A stretch of 64,000 nucleotides of DNA, from the NCBI GenBank assembly GCA_900073065.1, contig FJOG01000020.1, positions 835,770-899,769 of the forward strand. Reading direction: 5' to 3'. Shown here one piece after another: positions 34,309 to 45,286 of the stretch. Source of the stretch: Phialocephala subalpina (taxonomy: Eukaryota > Ascomycota > Leotiomycetes > Helotiales > Mollisiaceae). A program made the position numbers and the translations under genes. Each line of letters starts with the position of its first letter. Positions within the stretch are counted from its first letter, which is position 1. The notes below the pieces were generated by a model. It made no database searches. It was not told the DNA's origin and saw nothing but the letters and a program-made list of their open reading frames with translations.

Positions 34309-35464
34309 AGTTGGGCATGCATGCTAGACTGGAAATGAGACTCGGATAAGAGGGCGAGGCATTTGGGTGTATTATAGTTACTAGGGACTTGGGAACAAGG
34401 TGAATGAGGCGTTGAGCATGCGTGCATGGATACATCATATAGATCTTGGGAGAGATAATGCATGGTGTTTTGTGTTTTCTTCGATCACGCGAATTCGACT
34501 GTCCGTTCGTTTGGTGGTGATTCCAGGGGAGACATGGCGGAGAATTGTCAAGTGGCAATCTAGGTCTTCAAGAGCAGGTTCGAATGTTTATTCTTCGTAT
34601 AAATAATTGCTATGAAGTTGTCTGCAGGATTCGTGCAGTTCTCCTGGAAGGGACATTCCACAACATCATCTTTAATTCTTGGATCCTCGGGATGATTATA
34701 TGAGGAGCCGAAGGTGTCCAGGGGTCGAGTGGGATGAATCACACATTGAAACGTTCAATCCCCTCAACATTATACATCTTCAATAATAAAGCATTGGAAG
34801 ACAGGATACATTTGGAGTGCTTAGAAATACTGAGGTTGTTTGAATGGGTGTTAGATGTGAATTCTTTTTACTTGCTGAGGGAGCCGAACAAAAATGACCC
34901 TTATTGGATGGGACATGCGAAAGGGAAAGGGGAAGGGACGAAACGTTGGATGAAGTCTGAAAGGGCAACGACTTTGACGCAAGTACTTAAGCTCAGACTT
35001 TTATGCAGGCCAACCGTTACACCAGTCCTCGAACAGACGAATTTGTTACTGAATGAGGTTGATGACTCCATGCTTAAAAACTTCTTCATAACTCTCGCCA
35101 CGCTCGCCATCGCTGACTCAACTTGCGCCAAGAATACTAAGTACCTGGAACTCCGTGAAGGGCCGTGTTATCGGCGCCAGAGCCGGGTAGATCACAAAAC
35201 CAAAAGGTGATCCCGACGAGCCAACTTGATTTCTCATATTGAACACCAACAGCAACCGCTCGCTTTTCGACTTCCTAATACTATCACGGCTCTAGCGACT
35301 TGCTTCAACTCTCGTTTCCGACCACCGAACTTCATGTATCCTCGAGACAACCGCCCCTCACCCATTTCCTAGGTTGGATGGCTACTTGAGGACAAACGGC
35401 GCAAGCACAACAGCACATCTGCATGCGACCGTAACGTGAGCGGATCACGGAGGATCGCGAAGCA
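34309..35464. other. Intergenic region, 1.15 kb
   Basis: Promoter of the SNF2/RING gene and 3' flank of PI4K. A 158-codon plus-strand frame (34734-35210) and a 76-codon minus-strand frame overlap each other without motifs, so neither is called. Confidence 0.5.
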
Positions 35465-38400
35465 ATGTCTTCCTGGAATCAGTCAAACGGTACATCTCCA
35501 TACTACCCAACATCAAACGCCTCGCCATCGCAGTTCCATGCGGGACCTGGAAGTTCAGAGCCTCGTCTCCACAACCACATCTACTCGCCTTCGCCCCTAG
35601 CAATACCCTCACATCAACATGACGCTCACGCACATATTCTTGCTACAGGACGACGCCTAAACAATACCCCCATGACTGTGAACGGTATGCCCGCTTTCCC
35701 ACAGCAACAATGGACCCCGGCTGCCTTGTTGAATCCTCGAGGCTTCAATCCCACTCCGTCGCATACCAGTACACCGAATGGCTTCTCGAATGCCGCTACC
35801 AATACCAACCTTACGTTCACGTTTGATAGCCCGGGAGGCTCGCCACATTCTAGCTACCATGGCCATCCCTCGCCCTCTCCCAATCACGAAAGCATGAAAC
35901 AAAATGGCACCAACGGGAATGGGTTTGCTTCGTATGCAAATGGAAACGGACATATGGGCATGGGTCATATGCTGGAGCGCATGAACAATGTGGTGGACCG
36001 GGACATGATTCCTCAGAAGCGAAGGAAGATGCTCGACGAGCGCGAACAGCAGGGAAAGGGCGAATTCAGCGGTGGTGGAAAGGGCGGAGTCATAGGCCAA
36101 TACATGAGGGAACAAAGAGAGGAAGGCCGGAAGCAAGCAGAATCAAGAGGCACGGCGCCTGTGGATATCTCGACTATCGACGATGACGACGACATCCAAG
36201 TCCTGGGGGACTCCGAGGACAGAGAGGTCTGCTACGGTCGTATCGAAGGATCCGAAATTCTTGCCTTCAAGGTCCCGGCCGCAAAGCCAGGAACCGTGGC
36301 TGTATCCCAGGGCTTCTGGCCCCAAGTCAAGATTGTGCTGCGAAGGCGGCACAACGAGAAGACTAACGTCATCCATGCAGTCGATTGCACCCGTGAAATC
36401 ATTGGTTGCGTGGATGTCAACACTGCTATCGGCTTGACACCTGTGCTCGATTCCAAATTCGGAATTCGAACAGCATCTAGGATTCTTGCCCGACAAAAGA
36501 AAGAAGGTGATTTGCCCCCTGGTAGTGCGGTCTCCGTTCGATATGGGCTCGATTTGAACATATATGGGCCCAAGAAATACGCCCTTCAGGTTGGACGCTT
36601 TTTATCTCAAAAAGGACTCTTCCTCCGGACTCCTCTGTTTGTTGAGGCTGGCGTCGAGCTACATAACCCACATACCATACAAAAGCCTCCTATGCCTCAA
36701 GCTCGGCCCTCTGCACCATACTCTTATGGCTCGCGTCCGCAAGGACCCCAGCGAACCACCGAAGAGATCCGAAATGATATTGTGTCAATGTTTGACAATC
36801 TAGAACGTTCCGAGAACCTCCAAGAACTGCAGGCAGATCCTCGCATCACGACCGAGCTTCTTACACATCAAAAGCAAGGTCTGTATTTCATGACTAACAA
36901 GGAGAAGGAACGTGTCTTTGGTAAAGAAGACAAATCTAACAGCTCTTTGTGGCGTCTCAATATCTCTGCTAGTGGCGAAAGAACTTATCTTAATGTCATC
37001 ACTGGTCAGGAAGAACGGAAGAGCCCGCCCCAAGTCCTTGGTGGTATTCTGGCCGATATGATGGGTCTCGGCAAGACTCTGAGCATCTTGTCACTGGTCA
37101 TGTCGACCCTTGACCACGAGTCCGTTGAGTGGTCGCAGCAGGCTCCTTGTGCATCGAAGGATGACCGAGATCTTTGTCCTGTGCGTAAGGGAAAGACAGC
37201 TTTGCCGAAGCTCGAACAGACTCCACTTATTCTCAATGCGAAGACGACCTTGCTGGTTTCACCTCTCAGCACCATAGCCAACTGGGAGGAACAGATCAAG
37301 CAGCACATCAAGCCGGGCACACTCAAGTATCATGTCTACCATGGACCAAACCGAATCAAGGATATCAATAAGCTTGCTGAATTCGACCTTGTTATCACAA
37401 CATACGGCTCCATTTCTAGCGAGTTCAACCATCGAAGCAAGAAAAAGCATGGCACTTATCCGATGGAGGAGATCAACTGGTTCAGAATCGTCTTGGACGA
37501 GGCCCATATGATTCGAGAGCAGTCTACCCAGCAGGCGAAGGCAATCTGCAGACTGGCTGCCAATCGCAGATGGGCTGTGACCGGAACCCCGGTTCAGAAT
37601 CGTCTAGAGGATCTGGGCGCTCTGATGACATTCTTACGCATCAAGCCGTTTGATGAGAAGGGAGGATTCGCTCAGTACATCATGGCTCCATTCAAGATGT
37701 GCGACCCTGAGATCTTACCCAAGCTGAGACTACTGGTTGACAGCATTACTCTTCGGCGTCTCAAGGATAGAATCGATCTTCCTGCTCGCCGAGATCATCT
37801 TGTCAAGCTTGACTTCAGTACTGAAGAGCGAGCGATTTACGAGATCTTTGCCAAGAACGCTAACGACCGAGTCAAGGTTATTGTTGGCGCGAGGGAGAAG
37901 AGCTTGAGTGGAAAGTCCTACGTCCACATCTTGCAATCGATTCTCCGCCTGCGACTCATCTGTGCTCATGGTAGAGACCTTCTAAGCGAGGAGGATTTGA
38001 AGGTGATGAGTGGTCTCAGCAAGGATTCAGCCATCGATCTAGACAGTGATGACGAAGATGACAGACCAGCTTTGTCTGCGAAGCAAGCCTACGACATGTA
38101 CAACCTGATGAAGGAGACCAACGCGGACACTTGTGTAACTTGTTTCCGGAAGATTGGCCCCGGAGAAGCAGTTGACTCGGATGGAGAGCCTAAAGATGAA
38201 GTCATCGGTCATATGACCCCATGCTTTCATATCGTTTGCAATGCCTGCATTGATAGATACAAGGCTGAGATGGAGGGCGTCGCTCGGGGTCAATCCATGA
38301 TCAGCTGCCCAATCTGCCAGCAAGTCATCAAGCTTCCGTACTTCCCTCTCAAACAAGGAGGTGTTGAAGCTCAGGAAGAGTGTCGTGCCAAGACCAAGGA

Positions 38401-38998
38401 CAATGCCAAGCATAGCAAGGAGATTGAAGGCTATGGTGGGCCCCACACCAAGACCAAGGCACTAATTGCAGACTTGCTTGCATCGAAGCAAGAATCTGAG
38501 CTCATGCCAGACGAGGCGCCGATCAAGAGTGTTGTCTTCTCAGGCTGGACTGCACATCTGGACCTCATCCAGTTTGCTCTCCAAGAGAATGGGATCAAGT
38601 ACTGCCGACTCGACGGCAAGATGTCCCGTACTGCTCGCGGACAATCAATGGAGAATTTCCGTGATGACCCATCTATCCTCGTCATTCTCGTTTCCATCAC
38701 AGCAGGTGGTCTCGGTCTCAATCTCACATCTGCAAACAAAGTCTACGTCATGGAGCCTCAATACAACCCCGCCGCAGAAGCCCAAGCTGTCGACCGTGTC
38801 CACCGACTCGGTCAAAAACGCGAGGTCGAGACCGTACGGTACATTATGAACGACAGTTTCGAAGAGAAGATGCTCGAGCTGCAAGAAAAGAAGAAAAAGC
38901 TTGCACAATTGAGCATGGACAGTGAAGGTCGCGGTCGAATTGATAAAGCCGAGGCAGCGAGGAAGCGTCTCGAGGATCTGAGGAGCTTGTTTAAATAG
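35465..38998 (+). CDS. SNF2-family DNA translocase with RING finger (Rad5/HLTF class)
   Basis: Intronless, 1177 aa. The first 240 residues are low complexity with a basic segment (PQKRRKM). Residues about 255-395 resemble the HIRAN/N-terminal region of Rad5/HLTF proteins. The SNF2 core starts with HQKQGLYFM (motif Q/0), Walker A MMGLGKTLS (about 530-538), DEAH box VLDEAHMIREQ (about 675) and GTPVQNRLEDL. A C3HC4 RING is inserted between the helicase lobes (about 889-960: CVTCFRK, CFHIVCNACI, SCPICQQ). The second lobe has VVFSGWTAHLDL, RLDGKMSRTARG, and motifs V/VI SITAGGLGLNLT and AVDRVHRLGQKREV. Proteins with this order remodel stalled forks and polyubiquitinate PCNA (Rad5), or act as SUMO-targeted or transcriptional translocases. 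The Rad5/HLTF assignment is favoured by the N-terminal domain, but other RING-SNF2 paralogues are possible. Confidence 0.9.
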   Translation: MSSWNQSNGTSPYYPTSNASPSQFHAGPGSSEPRLHNHIYSPSPLAIPSHQHDAHAHILATGRRLNNTPMTVNGMPAFPQQQWTPAALLNPRGFNPTPSHTSTPNGFSNAATNTNLTFTFDSPGGSPHSSYHGHPSPSPNHESMKQNGTNGNGFASYANGNGHMGMGHMLERMNNVVDRDMIPQKRRKMLDEREQQGKGEFSGGGKGGVIGQYMREQREEGRKQAESRGTAPVDISTIDDDDDIQVLGDSEDREVCYGRIEGSEILAFKVPAAKPGTVAVSQGFWPQVKIVLRRRHNEKTNVIHAVDCTREIIGCVDVNTAIGLTPVLDSKFGIRTASRILARQKKEGDLPPGSAVSVRYGLDLNIYGPKKYALQVGRFLSQKGLFLRTPLFVEAGVELHNPHTIQKPPMPQARPSAPYSYGSRPQGPQRTTEEIRNDIVSMFDNLERSENLQELQADPRITTELLTHQKQGLYFMTNKEKERVFGKEDKSNSSLWRLNISASGERTYLNVITGQEERKSPPQVLGGILADMMGLGKTLSILSLVMSTLDHESVEWSQQAPCASKDDRDLCPVRKGKTALPKLEQTPLILNAKTTLLVSPLSTIANWEEQIKQHIKPGTLKYHVYHGPNRIKDINKLAEFDLVITTYGSISSEFNHRSKKKHGTYPMEEINWFRIVLDEAHMIREQSTQQAKAICRLAANRRWAVTGTPVQNRLEDLGALMTFLRIKPFDEKGGFAQYIMAPFKMCDPEILPKLRLLVDSITLRRLKDRIDLPARRDHLVKLDFSTEERAIYEIFAKNANDRVKVIVGAREKSLSGKSYVHILQSILRLRLICAHGRDLLSEEDLKVMSGLSKDSAIDLDSDDEDDRPALSAKQAYDMYNLMKETNADTCVTCFRKIGPGEAVDSDGEPKDEVIGHMTPCFHIVCNACIDRYKAEMEGVARGQSMISCPICQQVIKLPYFPLKQGGVEAQEECRAKTKDNAKHSKEIEGYGGPHTKTKALIADLLASKQESELMPDEAPIKSVVFSGWTAHLDLIQFALQENGIKYCRLDGKMSRTARGQSMENFRDDPSILVILVSITAGGLGLNLTSANKVYVMEPQYNPAAEAQAVDRVHRLGQKREVETVRYIMNDSFEEKMLELQEKKKKLAQLSMDSEGRGRIDKAEAARKRLEDLRSLFK

Positions 38999-39784
38999 AA
39001 ATTTTCTTTTGTATGTGTTCATTATGGGAATGGGTGGCAATGGAGTTGCGCATAGAGGATGGCATATGGGACACGGCACATATGGGTGGAGTTTGGGCCG
39101 GCATATGGGTTACTTTTTCGAGGCATTGCGTGCGTGTGGCGATTCTGCTTTGAGCGTATGAAGGTCTGCATGGGATGCTTTCATTTATCATACTTGCATG
39201 CGTTGTGTTTTCCAGATATACCTAGATGAGGGGGCTCGGTCTACCGATCTAGTTCGATGGTCAGAGGTCAGATGCATAGTTGAGGCGTTCTCTGATATAC
39301 CTAGGTCCGCAATCTACGTAAAACGATTGTGATTTTACCTCCAAGTTCTCATATTCCAATCTACTTCGATGACCCTTTGTTGCACTACCTTAAATGTTCT
39401 TGCCTAGTGTCTTACTTCACTGCTTCAGTTCCATCGCTTCTTCGCCGACGAGGGTAGCTGTCTCGACACATGCTTCCATGCTTCCTCCGTTTGATCCACC
39501 TTATGCACCTCCGTTTGCAAACAGCACATACCCGAGACTCCCTTCAACCCGAAATCTCCCCATTCTCTCTTCCAGTACCCTCCCCATTCGCATCCCTATA
39601 GTATCAAACTACCGAATGCCCGTCACCAACCAAAATTCACCATCCATCAAGAGGCGTTGCTCAATGGTCAGAGCACACAAGTACTTGGTCGGTTGGATAG
39701 GCTTGATCGGTGAACCCTCCACTTTCTGAGACACCAGGGCCTAGAATCAGAAAAGCACAAAAAAAAACAAGCTTCTGCTCAAAT
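38999..39784. other. Intergenic region, nothing recognised
   Basis: Downstream of the SNF2 gene. Small frames lack motifs; the tRNA-like cluster starts beyond it. Confidence 0.5.
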
Positions 39785-39879
39785 GGAGAGGTCCACCGGA
39801 GATGTGTTCATCGGGAGAACCTAAGCCAGACCAGCCCCAGCTTCGGATTGTGATTGGAGGTTCGATTCCTTCCGCCTCC
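39785..39879 (+). ncRNA. Partial or decayed tRNA-like element (3' half)
   Basis: The sequence ends with a B-box-type T arm (GGAGG, TTCGATT loop, CCTTC) and the 3' acceptor strand CGCCTCC at 39873-39879, the same ending as the three elements below. A T6 run follows at about 39895-39900. The possible 5' strand GGAGAGG at 39785 pairs only in part, no A box matching the others is found, and the TATAGATTTAAATAAG box is missing. It is best read as a truncated or decayed family member. Confidence 0.4.
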
Positions 39880-40255
39880 AAAGATGTTGGTTTACTTTTT
39901 TGGAGATTGCACTGACTTTTGAGGTTTTTTCCGTTTGCCACTTGATGATGTACAGAGTTAACGACACAGCATAGTCAATTGCCCTACAATTTCTATACCT
40001 TTGGAAAGCAAAACAAAGCTGAATATCGAGGTTTCTTCGATGAGAGCTTTAAAAAGTCAGTAGTGATCGATCATACTTGGGTCCTCAGCTGTTATGTTCT
40101 CCAAATGTCCCTGGCTTTCTAGTACTTTGATGTGTCACTCCTTTCTAACACTACTACAAGTTTGCTTTAGCGAAGAAAAGTATTGAGGTTTTGCTGGCTC
40201 GAGTCCTCCTTTCGCCACCAAGTCACCTTTACACAAATACTTTTAGATGGTCCTG

Positions 40256-40267
40256 TAGATTTAAATA
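40256..40267 (+). promoter_or_regulatory. Upstream box (TAGATTTAAATA) of tRNA-like element A
   Basis: Matches the boxes of elements B and C. Aligned on the full box, the A box starts 52 nt downstream (50 nt in B and C). Probably a TATA-like Pol III upstream element. Confidence 0.55.
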
Positions 40268-40299
40268 TCAACTTTTCTCTCCAACAATCCCACAACATA

Positions 40300-40430
40300 G
40301 AAGCGTAGCTTAGTGGTAAAGCAAACGAGAAGAATTATTGCGAGTTTCTTGCAATGATATTGTCATCGAGACTGCCTGGCAGTTCCTTGGCTTCCGACCG
40401 TGAATCGTTGGTTCGAGTCCGACCGCCTCC
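40300..40430 (+). ncRNA. tRNA-like Pol III-type element A
   Basis: A consensus A box, TAGCTTAGTGG (40306-40316), and a consensus B box, GGTTCGAGTCC (40410-40420), are 94 nt apart instead of the usual 30-60. The D arm (GCTT/AAGC) and T arm (GTTGG/CCGAC) can pair and the end is CGCCTCC; the 5' acceptor strand (AGAAGCG) has decayed relative to B and C. Between the arms are two hairpins (ATTGC/GCAAT and ACTGCC/GGCAGT). A T6 terminator is at 40442-40447. No normal anticodon arm can be drawn, so this is not called as a tRNA. It could be a structured Pol III RNA, a tRNA-derived SINE head or a degenerate tRNA. Confidence 0.5.
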
Positions 40431-40610
40431 AACCTTCTTTCTTTTTTGTTTGTTAAAACCTTCTTTGCTGGTCACTGGTTCCTGTTTTGGCGAAAGTGAG
40501 CAAGTCCTGGACGAGTCTCGGCCGGTTGGTCTCCCCTTTTTGCTTGTAAGCGAGACTCGGCTCGGTCTCTGGCAAGCATTTCGGCTTCGAAACAAAACAC
40601 CCGAGTGCTG

Positions 40611-40626
40611 TATAGATTTAAATAAG
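40611..40626 (+). promoter_or_regulatory. Upstream box (TATAGATTTAAATAAG) of tRNA-like element B
   Basis: Identical over 16 nt to the box of element C, and placed exactly 43 nt before the first base of the tRNA-like body in both. Confidence 0.6.
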
Positions 40627-40653
40627 AATTTTTCGGGGCATCAATCTATAAAT

Positions 40654-40795
40654 GGAGGCGTAGCTTAGTGGTTAAAGCGCACGAGAAGTACTGAGTTGGG
40701 TAGCTCCCCGAGGCCCGTATTGGATCACCCCAGCGGAGGGTGCAGCATCCTCCAGTATCTAATCATGAGCCGTTGGTTCGATTCCAACCACTTCC
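40654..40795 (+). ncRNA. tRNA-like Pol III-type element B
   Basis: 5' acceptor strand GGAGGCG, A box TAGCTTAGTGG (40661-40671), D stem GCTT/AAGC, T arm GTTGG-TTCGATT-CCAAC and 3' strand CACTTCC (one mismatch, one wobble against the 5' strand). A stem CACGA/TCATG (four of five pairs) lies where an anticodon stem would be, but encloses about 85 nt that fold further (GTACTG/CAGTAT and a GGAGG/CCTCC hairpin). A T6 terminator is at 40803-40808. The inserted part shares CACGAGAAG with A (as AACGAGAAG) and AGGCCCG with C. Length is 142 nt. A tRNA with an intron is unlikely because the loop lacks a normal anticodon-loop pattern. Confidence 0.55.
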
Positions 40796-41072
40796 AATTC
40801 AGTTTTTTCACCTTTTCTCTTTTATTTTATCTATCGCTTGCAAGTGGAAGTGACCCCCCTTTTGAAACCATCGCTTGCTCTTCGCGTTCACTTTCACAGT
40901 ACCCTATCCTTCACCTCTTCGTCGTCCAAAGTCTGATTCGAAAACTGTATTCCAGGTACGCTATCGCAACAAAGCTGTAAATCCTCCCTCAGAACAGCCA
41001 AGCAATAAACCTATACCACCTCTTCGGACCATCAGGCCCATGAATCCTATGCAGCCTCTCCAAAAACTCCGC

Positions 41073-42827
41073 TTAATCATCAATCTCTTGCTTCCCCGTA
41101 TAAAGATCCGTCGTCCCCGGCCTCCTGAACTCCGTCTTATTAAAAACCTTAAACCCCACAAACAAAATAGCATAGACCGGAATTCCGATGTATCCAGTAA
41201 TGAAGCTCTTATAATCAAAAGCTCCATAGTCGCCACCAGTTGCACTACTCTTTACAAACACGCTAAAATTCTTAAAGAAAGCGATGATGGTACAGACGAA
41301 TAGCGCGAAGTATGTTCCCCAAAGGCCGAAGGGAGCGGTGTAGGCCATCGTGGAGTTGGGTATGAGGAGCGCTTTTCGAGCGCGAACGAAGAAGATGTGG
41401 GTTATGAGGAGGGACATCCAGGTCAGGATTCCAAAGATCGTGACTACGTTGACAAAATATTGGAATACGGCAGCAGAGCTGTCCGACACATTCAAAAATG
41501 CTAGACAACCGAATACAGAGGAAAGCAGAAGTGCGCAAACAGGCACTCCGTTATTGTTTGTACGGCTTAGGATGGAGGGCGCGAGACCTTCGACAGAGAG
41601 TCCGTAGATGGTTCGGGAAGCGATGTAGAGATTGCTGTTCGCGGCTGAGAAGATGAAAACGAGGACACAGCCGTTGAAGATCCCAGGGAGGATTGAGATG
41701 CCAGCGTTGTGTATTGCGACTGTGAAGGGGGATGCAGAGGCTGATGTTGATTTTGAGTTGGCGGTGATGAGCTCGGGGGGAGTTGTATGGGACTAGCATG
41801 CCGAGGAAGAGAACAGTGAGAATATAGAAGACGGTAATCCGATAGAATGTGAGACGTATCGCGCGAGGAATATTGCGTCGTGGATTCTCGGCTTCACCAA
41901 AGGTTATGGCGATGAGTTCTGTACCCAAATATGCGTAGGTAGCGTTCACTAGCACAGCAATTGAGGCGAAGAACTGGCTCGTAGTACCCTCTATGTACAC
42001 GTGTTAATTCAAGAACCCAAGTACAACGCGACGTGAGATGGGTCTTACCCTGAATGAAGTGATTGAAGGCGCCGGGGTTCGACCAGTATCGAAAGCCTAT
42101 GGCATCGTGATTTGGGCCTCCTCCAGAGACGAGCACAACAGACAAAATGAGGAGTCCTACTACAATGACAATTTTCAGAGCACTGAGGTAAAATTCCAAT
42201 TCGCCGAAGAACTTGACGCCAAAGAAGTTGAATATGACAATGACAACGAGAAATATGGCAATCCAGACCCCGGGGTTTGTTTGAGTCCGAGACACCCAGT
42301 ATTGTAGAATCAAGGAAGCTGCAGTCAGTTGAGTCGGAGGAAGAATGAGATATTTGAACCAATAACCGTCGAGATGTCAGTTGTCGTTCACTGAGACCAT
42401 CTTTGAAAAACATAGGGGAGACTCACCAATAGCCAAGAGCAAAGCCCATTGCAGGATCTACATATCTGGAGGCGTACCCAGCAAAACCGCTAGACATTGG
42501 CAGCCACGTTGCAATCTCTCCAAGTGCACCTAGTACACAGTATACGGCAAAGCCAAGAAGGGCGTACATGATCAGAATTGCAGCAGGACCGCCTCGTGCA
42601 AGTGCTGGGCCAGTGCCGATAATGAGACCAGTCCCCAAAGCGCCTCCGAGTGCTATCATGGAGAGATGGCGGGCCGTGAGTTTGTGTTTGAGGGCATGTA
42701 ATTGATCGATGTTCGTAGACCCTGCTTCATGATCTTGGTTCGAATTCGGCAAGGCTGCAGGTCTCTCTGGGGAGGCCTTCTCGCGCTTTGTGGACAACGT
42801 ATTTGGAGATTCGCGACGAGACTCCAT
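41073..42827 (-). pseudogene. Amino-acid permease (APC/YAT family) with frameshift and lost splice acceptor
   Basis: The start ATG is 42827-42825. The N-terminus is hydrophilic, then LKHKLTARHLSMIALGG and GTGLIIGTGPAL mark the YAT family of fungal amino-acid permeases; EIATWLPMSSGFAGYASRYVDP and, later, the LGTELIAITFGEAENPRRNIPRAI region (in two parts) confirm it. Exons: 42827-42427, about 42374-42049, and 41990-41073. Two defects are seen. The first intron has a good GTGAGT donor at 42426, but no AG is available before the coding sequence resumes (reads TTATTGG where TTATTAGG would work). In the last exon a C6 run (plus strand G6 at 41776-41781) puts LVPYNSP out of frame with ELITANSKS; one C fewer restores it. 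The second could be a sequencing error; the first is harder to explain that way. A working copy would import amino acids at the plasma membrane with about 12 helices. Confidence 0.75.
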
Positions 42828-43774
42828 GGTGGGCGAGGGCAAAACTTCCAGTCTGAGGAGGCGAGGTTGCTGGAGCTCAACAAACAGTGTGTAATGATTG
42901 TGCTGCAGAATGTACTCTAATTGAATGATATCAACTCTGCGGGAACTAGACTCATCCAAGTCATGGTACTCTACCTAGTCCGCTTGAACTAAGTCTCCCC
43001 ACCTTTGACGTATTCATTTTTAGGAAGTATAATTGTTGATCTTGAATCTATCCATCACTTTCGGTAGCCCGTATGTAGGTGCGCACCTACAGGGACTTCA
43101 GAAGCGGAAGTCAGGATTGCAAACAGTGCCTCGATAGCATACAGGCACAACTCAAATAGCAAAAGATAACACAACGACTTTTCACTAGCTCTTACTCTAG
43201 CTATCACTTCTGATACAAATTTCATGTAAAGCTGACAGTAAGAAAGAGCATCGAGGCCCTCCTTAGCTTGTATTGGCATTTCATGTCAACTTTTTCATGC
43301 CTTTGCTCAGCCAATACTTGGAATCTTTCGAGAAAAGAAAGAGACACGGACTTGGTAAGAGAAGAAGGTATTATTGCATATCTTTGTAAGACATTGTGAT
43401 TTTCGAATAGTGTTTTGTTTTAGCAAAATAATATCTGTTTGAGGAGAGTGATTGAAGTCCCAGAGGTGGGAGGACGTTGATAATCGGCTAGCAGGGGTCT
43501 TAGCGTGGGAGACAAAATATAGATACAACCACCCCCTCTTCCAAACGTATTCAGTAGGTATTGACGACCTTGAACGTATTCAGGAGGATCTCGGAGCTCA
43601 ACATTTTTGACATGGTCGACGCACATCCTTTTTTCCTACGGGCGAAGTCGGCGACGGGCGCAGGTTGAAAGGTGGGCATGTTGAAGGGCTTCTTCGAACC
43701 AAGGAGAGAGCAAGAATACAGCCTGATAACGAACCCTTCTCCCGAATTCTTTGACTTGCAGACAAACCGATAGG
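42828..43774. other. Divergent promoter region between permease and M20 peptidase remnants
   Basis: About 950 nt with no supported gene. The arrangement suggests a former co-regulated amino-acid uptake and hydrolysis pair. Confidence 0.45.
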
Positions 43775-45016
43775 ATGGCGGAATCATCTGTTCGGTCACA
43801 ATTGAAGAGTCAAATCTCCCTTCGAAAGCAGGACATCATCTCAGCCACGCATTATCTCGTAGCTGCAGCATCTCTCAATCCACCAGGCGACACAACACTC
43901 GTGGCAGAAGCTGCCGCAGATCTCCTGGGAAAGGTCTCTAGAGCAGAGGTCACACGGCATGAAACAGCGCCAGGAATCGTTAACATAGTCGCTAGGATTT
44001 CAAGCGGTCGTCTAGGCCCAAGACTTGTCTTCAATGGACACATGGACACCTATCCGATCTGCGAACACCTCAATTGGACAGTCCCACCCTTGATGGCGTG
44101 TTGAAAGATGGACGAGTATATGGACGAGGTGTATCCGACCTGAAAGGCGGGATTGCGGCATCGATTATGGCTGCAACTGTACTTGCAGAACAAAAACACC
44201 TCTGGTCAGGCGAGGTAGTTCTTACGCTTGCTGGAGATGAAGAGAGCATGGGTTCTTTGGGTACTAAATGGCTGCTAGACAATGTCGAAGCTGCGAGGGG
44301 TGATGCTATGGTCTGCGGTGATGTTGGCTCGCCCAATGTTGTCAGATTCGGTGAGAAGGGGTTCTGCTGGTTCGAAATCACAGCCTGTGGAGTTTCTGCT
44401 CATGGTGCACACGTTCATAAAGGAATCAACGCCATTGATCGGCTGCGGAAGGTCTTGGATGCTGTAGAGCGCCTGGAAAACTTCGTTGTGGACGCTCCTC
44501 GTGAGGTCAGCAAAGCCATTGCGGCGGCAAGCCAGGTATCCGAAGCAGCACCTGGTGAAGGCGAGCCGCAGACTTTACAGTGAGTTACTGTCAATATCGG
44601 GACTACCAGTGGCGGCACACTTCGTAACCTCATGTCTAGTGAAGCCACTGCTGAGGGCGACATACGACTGCCAGTTGGGATCTCAGTTGCTCAAGTCGAA
44701 GAGCATCTCCACAAAAGTCTTGATGCCATGCCTGGTGTGAGTTGGCGGATGATCAGGAGTCATAAGCCAACGTACACATCGCCTACACATCCTCTTGTTC
44801 AAACAGCGCTGTCAGCATCTGAGGAAGTCATGGGCCTGGGTACCAAGTCCGTGGTAAACATGCGAGTTGGTGCGTCGGACTCAAGGCTATACCGTGCGGC
44901 TGATATCCCAACTATTGTCGTTGGGTGCCGCAGATGAATATGTGATGGCCGGTGAGCTTGTTAAGGTTGCTCAGATCCATGCCTTGATTGCATATGAGTT
45001 CTTGAAACCGAAATAA
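43775..45016 (+). pseudogene. M20-family metallopeptidase (ArgE/DapE-type deacylase), broken
   Basis: ATG 43775 begins a frame with the zinc-site motifs of M20 peptidases: FNGHMDTYP (His and Asp), then in a second frame GRGVSDLKGG (bridging Asp) and LAGDEESMG (Glu-Glu). The frame shifts near 44079-44085 (after LNWT), is cut by TGA 44581-44583, which sits inside a continuous coding segment (TLQ, stop, VTVNIGTTSGGTLRN), and shifts again near 44925 before GAADEYVMAGELVKV and the natural TAA at 45014-45016. One CGA-to-TGA change explains the stop. Active relatives remove N-acyl groups from amino acids or dipeptides in the cytosol. With three lesions it is very probably dead. Confidence 0.8.
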
Positions 45017-45243
45017 ATGGCACCATAGTAAGAATGAAGTATACCTTGTTGATTTTCTTTCTCCATTCACTTGAACCAGATAGAGACGGAGACCTTTCAG
45101 AGTTGTTCCGTAAAGGCACTTTCTTGGACTGCAAAACAAGATGGATCACGCTGAACTTCATTTTCTTGCCCATTCCCCCTCTGTCTTCCTAAAAGCGAGA
45201 GCTATTCAGTTCCACTGCCATTCATCCTCAATCGGGCGATCAG

Positions 45244-45259
45244 TATAGATTTAAATAAG
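45244..45259 (+). promoter_or_regulatory. Upstream box (TATAGATTTAAATAAG) of tRNA-like element C
   Basis: Identical to the box of B although the elements are 4.6 kb apart and their bodies are diverged; 43 nt before the tRNA-like body, 50 nt before the A box. Confidence 0.6.
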
Positions 45260-45286
45260 CATTTTACGCTCCTAACCAACTGCAAA

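Noticed and set aside
34734..35210. 158-codon plus-strand frame and an opposite-strand 76-codon frame
   Set aside because: They overlap each other, lack motifs and sit between two strong genes.
40150..40225. B-box-like GGCTCGAGTCC between the partial copy and element A
   Set aside because: No matching A box or acceptor pairing was found; too weak to call a further element.
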